Of a stretch of 64,000 nucleotides of DNA, positions 1 through 7,034 are shown one piece after another. This stretch comes from an uncultured Gammaproteobacteria bacterium. Its GTDB lineage: Bacteria; Pseudomonadota; Gammaproteobacteria; Pseudomonadales; Pseudohongiellaceae. Positions within the stretch are counted from its first letter, which is position 1, and each line of letters opens with the position of its first letter. The notes beneath the pieces were generated by a model. It was not told the DNA's origin. It made no database searches and saw only the letters and a list, made by a program, of their open reading frames with translations. The translations under genes and the position numbers were made by a program. The stretch is taken from positions 29,449 to 93,448 of the forward strand of contig CAJXUA010000014.1 of assembly GCA_913060695.1 (NCBI GenBank), written 5' to 3'.

Positions 1-414
1 CATATCCCAATGGGCCTTGGTGCCTATATCGGCGGGGCGCTCTGGCTCGCCGGTTTCCTGTTTGAGAGCATTGCCGATCGGCAGAAAAGCGCATTCACAG
101 CGAAGCATGAGAACAAGGATCGTTTCATTGATACCGGCTTATGGGCTATCTCTAGACACCCTAACTACTTCGGGGAAATTTGCCTTTGGCTCGGCGTGGC
201 GATAGTCGCGGCACCGGCCTTGCAGGGTTGGCAGATTCTCACCCTAATCTCTCCGCTGTTCGTTATCTTCTTGCTATGCCGTGTCAGTGGGATACCATTG
301 CTGGAGGCACGTGCGCAGGAGCGCTGGGGCGAAGACCCAGACTACCAACGCTACGTCAAAACCACTCCGGTCTTAATTCCAGGCATTAGGACTCCAAGGC
401 TTAGCGCGGACTAA
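1..414 (+). CDS. DUF1295 / steroid 5-alpha-reductase-like membrane protein (5' end outside window)
   Basis: The frame is open from the first base, so this is the 3' part of a gene that starts before the window; 137 residues are visible. The motif GLWAISRHPNYFGE followed by hydrophobic segments and a Y-x-x-Y...TP-x-LIPG tail is characteristic of DUF1295, a family with the steroid 5-alpha-reductase/isoprenylcysteine methyltransferase fold of inner-membrane enzymes. Family members usually have about 260-290 residues, so roughly the C-terminal half is present. The substrate cannot be inferred. The next gene begins one base after the stop, so the two are very probably cotranscribed and may act on the same (lipid-like) substrate; that last point is inference. 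Confidence 0.8.
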   Translation, partial: HIPMGLGAYIGGALWLAGFLFESIADRQKSAFTAKHENKDRFIDTGLWAISRHPNYFGEICLWLGVAIVAAPALQGWQILTLISPLFVIFLLCRVSGIPLLEARAQERWGEDPDYQRYVKTTPVLIPGIRTPRLSAD

Positions 415-415
415 T

Positions 416-1282
416 GTGAAGGTAAACAACAGGGAAGTCTCGGCAGCGACAGGGGCGAAGACGGAGCAGATCGCACATTACTACGATGCCAACACGCGCA
501 ATTTCTTGCGCTTTGGCGGCGCAGCTGACACCGGCGCAATCCACAGAGCTATCTGGGCACCGGGCGTCAATAATCGCGAAGACGCCTTCCTCTACCTAAA
601 CCGCCTGATCGCCGATGCGATCAGGCCCTTGCTCGGCGCAGCCCCACAAGACACTCATCTGATCGACCTAGGCTGCGGCGTTGGCGGCACTGCGAAATTT
701 ATAGCGAATGAGCTGGGCATCCGCGTTACGGGAATTAGTATCAGTGCAATGCAAATCGAGATTGCCAAGCAGCGTATTCAAGACTCAGATCTGCAAGATC
801 GCATCGACTTTGTATGTGCAGATTTCGACGCTCTCCCCGAGCTCGGCCAGACAGATGCACTCTGCGCTATTGAATCGTTCGTCCATTGTCGCGATGCAAG
901 TAAATTTTTCTCCCAAGCAGCTGCTGCCCTTAGGCCCAAGGGTCGACTGATTGTCTGCGATGATTTCTTGGGAGACAGCGTTCCCGAGCAAGGCTTACGC
1001 TGTGTGGCGAAATTCAAGAAAGGCTGGCAACTAAACAGCTTACTCACAAGAGGAGAAGTCGAGCGCTTAGCCCTAGAGCATGGCTTAAAGCTGATCGAGT
1101 CGCACTCGCTCACCAATTACCTGCGCGGCTTCCCCAGCGCTATTCGATGGGCAGTAAGTACTATCTGCTCTATCCCACTGCCTTGGGCTTATTGGCAGAA
1201 CTTGGCGGGAGGCACCGCACTTCAGCTTTGTGTAAAACGGCGCTGGACCCAGTATCACGCATTTGTATGGGAAAAAATTTAG
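416..1282 (+). CDS. Class I SAM-dependent methyltransferase
   Basis: A 288-residue protein with a clear SAM-binding motif I (IDLGCGVGGTAKFIA, about residues 82-96), an acidic residue after strand 2 and a motif with FDALPEL near residue 140. The fold resembles the small-molecule methyltransferases of the tocopherol/sarcosine type; the substrate is unknown. The start is GTG at 416, one base after the TAA of the preceding DUF1295 gene; the ATG at 414 is followed directly by TGA and cannot be used. The tight spacing implies an operon and translational coupling. A strong hairpin with T-run follows the stop. C-terminal residues 230-270 are hydrophobic and aromatic, which would suit a membrane-proximal substrate (inference). 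Confidence 0.85.
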   Translation: MKVNNREVSAATGAKTEQIAHYYDANTRNFLRFGGAADTGAIHRAIWAPGVNNREDAFLYLNRLIADAIRPLLGAAPQDTHLIDLGCGVGGTAKFIANELGIRVTGISISAMQIEIAKQRIQDSDLQDRIDFVCADFDALPELGQTDALCAIESFVHCRDASKFFSQAAAALRPKGRLIVCDDFLGDSVPEQGLRCVAKFKKGWQLNSLLTRGEVERLALEHGLKLIESHSLTNYLRGFPSAIRWAVSTICSIPLPWAYWQNLAGGTALQLCVKRRWTQYHAFVWEKI

Positions 1283-1291
1283 GCAAAAAAA

Positions 1292-1308
1292 GGGGGCCAG
1301 TGGCCCCC
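1292..1308. terminator. Bidirectional intrinsic terminator
   Basis: A 7-bp GC stem (GGGGGCC / GGCCCCC) with a 3-base AGT loop is flanked by an A-run on the left and TTCTTATT on the right. It lies between the convergent methyltransferase and the first TonB-dependent receptor and can end both transcripts. A near copy of the hairpin follows the second receptor at 6991-7005. Confidence 0.85.
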
Positions 1309-1334
1309 TTCTTATTCATCTACCTACACACTTC

Positions 1335-4250
1335 TTAGAACCCTGGCGTCCAGTCTATAGACATCCAGAATTGACGGCCCCAAGGTTGGTGCAAGCGGCT
1401 CTCGAAACCACCGAGAATCGGCAAGCGCTGTGGCTGCTGATTGAACAGATTGCGAATACCGCCGCTGACGACTACTTCGCTACCGAAAAGGTCGTTGAAG
1501 GCGTATGCATACTGCGCATTCACGATCGTCTGCGCCTCAATCACATCATCGGCTGGGAACTTCGAGAACAGGTTATTCACCGAGTCATCGAAGATTACGC
1601 TGTGCTGGTAAGCCGCAGTCAAAGAAGCTGACTGATTACCCATGAACCAGTTACCGCGCAGTTGCGCCTTAACTTTAGGCAGTGGCGGTACCACACCGCT
1701 GTTCGCATTCTGATAACCCAGTGCGTCTTTCACACCACCGAACAGATCTTCATACTCGTACTTGCTGAAGTAAGAAGCGCTCAGAGACGTGGCAAACGTG
1801 CCCCAGTTGTCAGTGCTGAAACGATAGTCGACCTTACCGTCGAACAGATCGATCCATACCGTAGAGATGTTGTTCGCCTGACGGATTACACGCAGTACAG
1901 ACTGATTTCCAGCTAGGTCACGAATAACGCCACCCGCACCTGTGTTGTCTTGCGAGGCTAACCAGGAGTTCGCCGCGTTGCGTGTTGCCGACCCTGGAGT
2001 GGGGTCGTAAGCATCTTCTGAAGAACCGATCGCCTGCAGCATGCGCGTGAATTGCGCATCAACTGTCTCTGGGTTGCTCAGCGTACGAATACGGTCGGTG
2101 TACTCGATTGTTTGGTAGTCCAAGCTCAAGCTCAAGCCGTCCAAAGCACCGCCCGGCTCCCAGGTGAAGCCTAGGTTCTTCATTACAGAAGTTTCTGGGC
2201 TAAGATTTGGGTTGCCTGACGCACAACCCGCACCGCCAGTTAACTGCCCACCGGTGATCTTATCCAGACCGAAGAATATCTCGGAACAGCCTTCGTTCGG
2301 ATCGTAAGGACGCGCCTGTGATGCCGTTGGGGCCAAGAAGCTTTCGCCCCAGGAACCACGTACCGCCAATTCAGGGGTTACTTCCCAGCGCAGCGCGACC
2401 TTAGGAGTAGTGGCGGAGAGACCGAAGTCCTTGAACTGCTCATGGCGTACTGCCACTTGCGCCGCTACATTCTCCAGAATCGGGATATCCAGCTCTACGA
2501 AACCCGCCACAACCTTGTTGTAGTAAGTGTCGTCAGAGGGAGGGGTATCGACGATGTTGACGTTATAGTCTTGGCTCTGCAGCTCCAGTGGATTGTTGCC
2601 GAGGAACTCGGAACGATCGCGCATCTGGAAGCCAGTTGCCATCTGCAAGGCGCCCGCTGGCAATTGGAAAACCTCGCCAGATACTGTTGCCTCGAAGATA
2701 TCAAGCTCGTCCTCGTTCGTCGTGACGTTGTCTACATTCGTGAAGAGCCAGTCGACTAATTCTTGGCTGTTACGAGTAGTAGCCTCGTTATAGTACGGAG
2801 AGCGTGGGTCTGCAGAGCCGAAGGGGTTCCAGTATTCATTGCCGTTCGGGCCGCCCTGCCCTGCCAATGCCTGCTGCATCTTGCCAATGTGCAGTAGCTT
2901 CTCGTCTGCATTACGTCGATCGAATTGACGGGAGTAGTAGGTATAGCCACTCCACGAACCACTAAGCTCGAAGTTCGCCTGCACCTTATAGCGCTGCGTG
3001 TAGTACATCACTGGCTGCAGGCGTGCCCCTGTGATTGGCTCGAAATGGCTTGGCCAGTTTTCAGGATCAAGCAACGTGAACGGACGGAAGTTATAAGGCA
3101 CCACGTCGAAACCATATGGGTTCGCGGGGTGATCTTCCGCTACCACTAAGGCGTTGCGGTTATTGGTGTTCTGGCCGTAGGTACCCGTATTGCGGTTTTG
3201 CACCTTGCGGAAGCTTTGGTTCATCGTGAACTCGAGGTTCAGATTCTCGTTCGCTTCCCAGGTGACGTTGTTGTACAGGTTGTACTCGCTCGTCTCACCC
3301 TGCAGGTCCCATTGTGGGGTGTAATACCAGTAGCAGCCGGTGCTTCCGACTGGATAGCCACTTGGGCCGCTGCGTTGCCCGCCGAGCGTCTGCTCTTCTG
3401 CCGTACCAAAAGTGCCGCAACTAGGGTCAACCAAGCTTCCGCCAGTAATGGTGCCGCCGTGCACGCCATTTACCTCAGGATTTGCGCCGTTCACCCGACG
3501 GTAGACACCAGGATTGCCAGAAGAGGAGTAGCCATAGGCAACCTCCGCGGTACGAGGACGCTCATAGGTCATCAGCGAGCCCTTGTGAGAGCCGTCCAAT
3601 GCGCCTACGTAGTTGATACCATTGTTGAAGGACTTACCCCAAAGAACAGAGGCTGAGTAGTCTTCCATCTGTGCTTCTTCGTCACGCTGATAATAGGTGC
3701 GTGCCTTGATGCCATCGAAGTCCTTGATAGGGATCATGTTCACAACACCAGCAACAGCGTCAGAACCATAGAGAGCTGAACCACCGTCCAAGACCACTTC
3801 CAATCGGTTCAGGGCGATGTCTGGGAACATAGTGCCGACGACACTATTGATAGTCCGCACGCCATCTGCAAGGACCAGAGTGGAGTTCTCACCAAGTCCG
3901 CGCAGGTTGAACGTGGCACCCGTGGAGTCCTGACCGCCATCTTGACCGGCGTTAACGTTGGCAACAGTATCTGTGTTCTGTGTAAAAGTAAGGTCGCGGA
4001 TATATTGACCGATGGAGGGCGCGCCAGACTCGAACAGGTCTTCTTGAGTCACGGTGGCTACGTTGGCTTCCTGAGCGAAAGCACTGTTACGAATATAGGA
4101 TCCAGTCACCACTACTTCTTCCACTTCAGCATCGTTGTCCTGAGCTAAAGAGGCTGCGGGTAATCCAAATACGGAGATGGCCATTACGGCCTGGCTCAAA
4201 CGAAAAAGCCGGTTGCGTCTAAATTGCGTAGTCAAGTTTGTATCTCCCAT
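1335..4250 (-). CDS. TonB-dependent outer-membrane receptor, paralogue 1
   Basis: A 971-residue outer-membrane receptor of the TonB-dependent type. It has a signal peptide ending in ASLAQ, a TonB-box-like stretch (VEEVVVTGSYIR), a plug domain (FNLRGLGENSTLVLADGVR, then ALYGSDAVAGVVN) and a long beta-barrel ending in an aromatic residue (WTPGF), as needed for barrel insertion. The frame can be extended to a GTG at 4361, but the ATG at 4250 puts the signal peptide at the N terminus and matches the paralogue at 7035-9932; neither start has a strong Shine-Dalgarno. The ligand is unknown; this class imports siderophores, vitamins, glycans or peptides. It is divergent from the regulator at 4555, which probably controls it (inference). 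Confidence 0.92.
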   Translation of the reverse strand: MGDTNLTTQFRRNRLFRLSQAVMAISVFGLPAASLAQDNDAEVEEVVVTGSYIRNSAFAQEANVATVTQEDLFESGAPSIGQYIRDLTFTQNTDTVANVNAGQDGGQDSTGATFNLRGLGENSTLVLADGVRTINSVVGTMFPDIALNRLEVVLDGGSALYGSDAVAGVVNMIPIKDFDGIKARTYYQRDEEAQMEDYSASVLWGKSFNNGINYVGALDGSHKGSLMTYERPRTAEVAYGYSSSGNPGVYRRVNGANPEVNGVHGGTITGGSLVDPSCGTFGTAEEQTLGGQRSGPSGYPVGSTGCYWYYTPQWDLQGETSEYNLYNNVTWEANENLNLEFTMNQSFRKVQNRNTGTYGQNTNNRNALVVAEDHPANPYGFDVVPYNFRPFTLLDPENWPSHFEPITGARLQPVMYYTQRYKVQANFELSGSWSGYTYYSRQFDRRNADEKLLHIGKMQQALAGQGGPNGNEYWNPFGSADPRSPYYNEATTRNSQELVDWLFTNVDNVTTNEDELDIFEATVSGEVFQLPAGALQMATGFQMRDRSEFLGNNPLELQSQDYNVNIVDTPPSDDTYYNKVVAGFVELDIPILENVAAQVAVRHEQFKDFGLSATTPKVALRWEVTPELAVRGSWGESFLAPTASQARPYDPNEGCSEIFFGLDKITGGQLTGGAGCASGNPNLSPETSVMKNLGFTWEPGGALDGLSLSLDYQTIEYTDRIRTLSNPETVDAQFTRMLQAIGSSEDAYDPTPGSATRNAANSWLASQDNTGAGGVIRDLAGNQSVLRVIRQANNISTVWIDLFDGKVDYRFSTDNWGTFATSLSASYFSKYEYEDLFGGVKDALGYQNANSGVVPPLPKVKAQLRGNWFMGNQSASLTAAYQHSVIFDDSVNNLFSKFPADDVIEAQTIVNAQYAYAFNDLFGSEVVVSGGIRNLFNQQPQRLPILGGFESRLHQPWGRQFWMSIDWTPGF

Positions 4251-4554
4251 ATAATTGTAGTTTTTACTATTTTCTTGAGCATTTTCTAAAAGGTCCTTAC
4301 TGGCACCTTTTTGGGGCATAAAATTTCCGACGGGGATGTGGGTCGCCGGCATAGCCACCACTGGCTACCATAGCAACTAGCTCTTTATCCTTCCCTCCAA
4401 AAACCCTCCAAAATAAATCCAAGGCTTTTATCCTTCTGATAAATGAAGAATTTTTTTTGAGTAAAATGCGATACATGAATTATGGGATTGCGGGAAGATT
4501 TCTGTTAAATTCGCGGTTAATAAAAACTTTAAGACTAAGAGCCGCGTTAATGTC
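4251..4554. promoter_or_regulatory. Divergent regulatory region between TonB receptor and winged-helix regulator
   Basis: This 304-base AT-rich gap separates two divergent genes, so both promoters must lie here. In the receptor leader there is a 7-bp inverted repeat, AAAAGGT (4288-4294) and ACCTTTT (4305-4311), about 40 bases before the receptor start; read on the minus strand it is followed by T residues and could be a weak attenuator. GCCA-CCAC-TGGC at 4354-4365 is a short palindrome. No promoter hexamers could be assigned with confidence. Confidence 0.4.
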
Positions 4555-6633
4555 ATGACTTTCTTGGCAAAATTTTCCAAGCAGACCACTAACAACTCTG
4601 ACGACTCTCAAGCTGCAATCAGCTTGCTCGATTGGCAGGTCTTTTCAGAAACGTGCAGCCTACGGAATCTGAAATCCGGCACCGAAGTCCGCATTAATCC
4701 GCGCGGAATGGAAGTGCTGATGTATTTGCTAGAGAATCCGGAAAAAGTGGTCAGTGCCAATGAGTTACTAGATTTGTTCTGGAGCAAATCGGTACGCTCA
4801 GACCATGCCGTGCACAATATAATAGCGGAGTTACGTGCCGCACTCGGCGATCAGGCATCCAAGCCAATCTACATCAAGACCTATCCAAAACGCGGCTACA
4901 GCTTAATAGCGAAACCCGTCGTCGCAAATGCTAAGAGCACAGAAAAATCGACCGAAATAAATCGAACGAACACTCATTCGTTTTTTCAGAATCCGTTTCT
5001 AAAGTTTGCCACTCTCGCAATATTTTTTAGCATGGGCGTCTTGGCACTAGTTCTCAGTAACGAATTCTTTACGACCCCAAATGCCGAAGCGTCTACTCAG
5101 CGCACTTTATTGGTGCAACCCTTCGAAACAATCAATCTTGCTCCCAGCGCTGTCTATCTATCAAAACAGCTGCCCGGCAGTCTTGTTTCACGCTTGAGCA
5201 GACTACCCAATGCACAGGTGATGGTCAGCCAAGGGAGTTACAACCAACAGGAGAACGTCGACTATTTGCTTAGCGGCAATATCCAAGAAATCAATGGGGA
5301 GCACCGCGTTCAAGTCAACCTGAACGACGCCAAGAGCAAGCTGATCCTGTTCTCGGATCAGTTCAATTTTAGCTCCGAAGAGATCTTCAATATTCAGGAC
5401 GATATCGTTCAACACGTAGCAATAGCGCTACGTATATTCCTAGACGATGATATGCGAAACGACATGCACGACTGGGGAACTAGTAGTGCCCTTGCCTATG
5501 ACGCATTCCTCAAAGCGGAGTTCTATGCGAATTCCTCGAACCACTCTAGCTTCCGCAAGTCTATAGACAATTATCTGTTCGCAATTGAGCAAGATGCCGA
5601 TTTCAGCAACGCCTATCTCGGCTTAGCGACTGTGGCCACAAAGATGGCTCTCTATAGCCTGCCAGAGACTGGTGCGGAGATGCGCAGACTCGTGAACCAT
5701 TCATTACAGGAGCTACTGCGTATCGATCCCGACGCACAGAGCGCCAAAGCCACGCAAATTTTGGCCTTACGAGTAGACGGCAATAATCAAGATCTAATCG
5801 AAGCGAAGGTTCGCTCCCTGATATTGGCGGGCGATCCTCCTGATTTCGCACTCTCTCACTACTCTTTATTACTGACAGGCGCCAAGCTATTTCGCGAAGC
5901 TCAGGATTTTCTTAGCTATGTGCCAGACGAGCGCCCCTTCAAGGTCTCTCCCGACGCCACGTGGAGTTACCGTACCAACATCGATAGGCCGAAAGACCTT
6001 ATCTCTCTCAAGAAACAACAATTGCTCGATAAGCCCTCTCATCTTGGGATACTGGGTACCTTGTCGCGCAGCTATGCTTTCTTGGGAGATAAGGAACAGG
6101 CTACCGAATACTTGGCCAGACAATTGGAACTCGACGAAGAAGGGCCAACTACTATGCTAAGCCAAATCGTTATAAGTGCGCTTTATGGTAGCTCCTTCCC
6201 TGAAGGCGATGCCTTCGAAGCAAGAAACAGCGAAAACCCAGACTTCAATTTCAGCCTAGGCGCCAAGGCTTTCATCCTTGGCGATATAGATGAGGGCGTT
6301 GAGAGATGGTCCAACTTGAATGCCTCAGAGACACGGCGCCTTTTTAGCTGGCTAAGCTTCGTACGCATCTTCTTTCCAGACAATGTACTCGCAGACAGTC
6401 GCTATGCCGACATACTCAATGATCTCGGCATGGGCGTTGATTGGCAGAGGCAACTCATGGAGGGCGTAATAGAGATGTCTTCTATCACAGGAATACGCCT
6501 GAGCGAGGAGTCCCAAACTGCCTATATCAACGATAAGCGTTTTACCCGTAACAACCTCTGGGATCATAGCGACATTTGCTATAGCTGCCTGCATAGCACC
6601 ACTTCTATTAGCATGTCGATGAAAGACAACTAA
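4555..6633 (+). CDS. Membrane-anchored winged-helix regulator with periplasmic TPR-like domain (CadC/ToxR type)
   Basis: A 692-residue protein. Residues about 25-120 form an OmpR/PhoB-type winged helix ending in the typical YPKRGYSL wing. Residues about 149-169 are one hydrophobic membrane segment (LKFATLAIFFSMGVLALVLS). The rest, about 180-692, would lie in the periplasm and has helical, TPR-like repeats plus an early segment resembling the FlgO-like region of CadC relatives. Such one-component regulators bind DNA from the membrane and sense periplasmic signals directly. The start at 4555 is the only workable one nearby, since the ATG at 4550 is followed by a stop after one codon. Its position between two receptor paralogues suggests that it controls their expression (inference). 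Confidence 0.85.
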   Translation: MTFLAKFSKQTTNNSDDSQAAISLLDWQVFSETCSLRNLKSGTEVRINPRGMEVLMYLLENPEKVVSANELLDLFWSKSVRSDHAVHNIIAELRAALGDQASKPIYIKTYPKRGYSLIAKPVVANAKSTEKSTEINRTNTHSFFQNPFLKFATLAIFFSMGVLALVLSNEFFTTPNAEASTQRTLLVQPFETINLAPSAVYLSKQLPGSLVSRLSRLPNAQVMVSQGSYNQQENVDYLLSGNIQEINGEHRVQVNLNDAKSKLILFSDQFNFSSEEIFNIQDDIVQHVAIALRIFLDDDMRNDMHDWGTSSALAYDAFLKAEFYANSSNHSSFRKSIDNYLFAIEQDADFSNAYLGLATVATKMALYSLPETGAEMRRLVNHSLQELLRIDPDAQSAKATQILALRVDGNNQDLIEAKVRSLILAGDPPDFALSHYSLLLTGAKLFREAQDFLSYVPDERPFKVSPDATWSYRTNIDRPKDLISLKKQQLLDKPSHLGILGTLSRSYAFLGDKEQATEYLARQLELDEEGPTTMLSQIVISALYGSSFPEGDAFEARNSENPDFNFSLGAKAFILGDIDEGVERWSNLNASETRRLFSWLSFVRIFFPDNVLADSRYADILNDLGMGVDWQRQLMEGVIEMSSITGIRLSEESQTAYINDKRFTRNNLWDHSDICYSCLHSTTSISMSMKDN

Positions 6634-7034
6634 TCCGAAACAAGCACCTCCCTCGTCAGCCCCCACATTCTTATATAACACGCATTTCGGAGTTATTTTG
6701 GAGACTTTCGGGAGGTCTTCTTCTGTGCTTATCGGCACAATACGCAAGCTTTCAGTGAGTAGACCAAGGATGAATCCACTTGCTGGCGTAGGCTCTTATG
6801 TGACATGGACAGCATGAGAGCCACCACGTAATACTTATCTCACAAGCTTTCGAATAAGCATTGGGCGCATCTCTGTGTTGACCTCCCCGCTGCAGAGATG
6901 TTTTAAGGCGGGAAACATATGTTTCCCGCCTATTTACTCATCTAGCTAAGTTCTGCCGCGTGGACTACATACAGTCGAATCATAAAAAAAGGGGCCATAG
7001 GCCCCTTTTTTATCTAGCGCGAACGTTCGGTCGA
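6634..7034. other. Gene-free stretch with a series of hairpins; possible structured RNA
   Basis: No credible gene occurs here. Several inverted repeats follow one another: TGTGC/GCACA around 6724-6739; a 10-bp arm pair 6791-6800 and 6813-6822 (one mismatch); CATCTCTG 6868-6875 with CAGAGATG 6893-6900 followed by TTTT, which looks like an intrinsic terminator for the plus strand; and a perfect 24-base palindrome 6907-6930 (GGCGGGAAACAT and its complement). They could be the 3' end of the regulator transcript or a small RNA of about 140 bases ending near 6904 or 6930. There is no proof of transcription. Confidence 0.35.
6991..7005 (-). terminator. Intrinsic terminator of TonB receptor 2
   Basis: A 6-bp stem GGGGCC / GGCCCC with ATA loop, with AAAAAAA to its left (the T-run of the minus-strand transcript) and TTTTTTT to its right, so it can work in both directions. 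It lies 29 bases beyond the stop of the second receptor and is very similar to the hairpin after receptor 1 (1292-1308), which suggests that gene and terminator were duplicated together. Confidence 0.85.

Noticed and set aside
2442..3656. Several plus-strand frames opposite TonB receptor 1
   Set aside because: Shadows of the receptor; similar shadows occur opposite receptor 2, as expected from paralogous coding sequence.
4251..4400. Cobalamin riboswitch in the leader of TonB receptor 1
   Set aside because: A GCCAGTGG segment on the minus strand recalled a B12-box fragment, but the other conserved blocks of that riboswitch are absent.
6352..6747. 131-codon minus-strand frame over the end of the winged-helix regulator
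   Set aside because: Mostly antisense to the regulator, no recognisable domain, no Shine-Dalgarno. The hairpins downstream do not depend on it.
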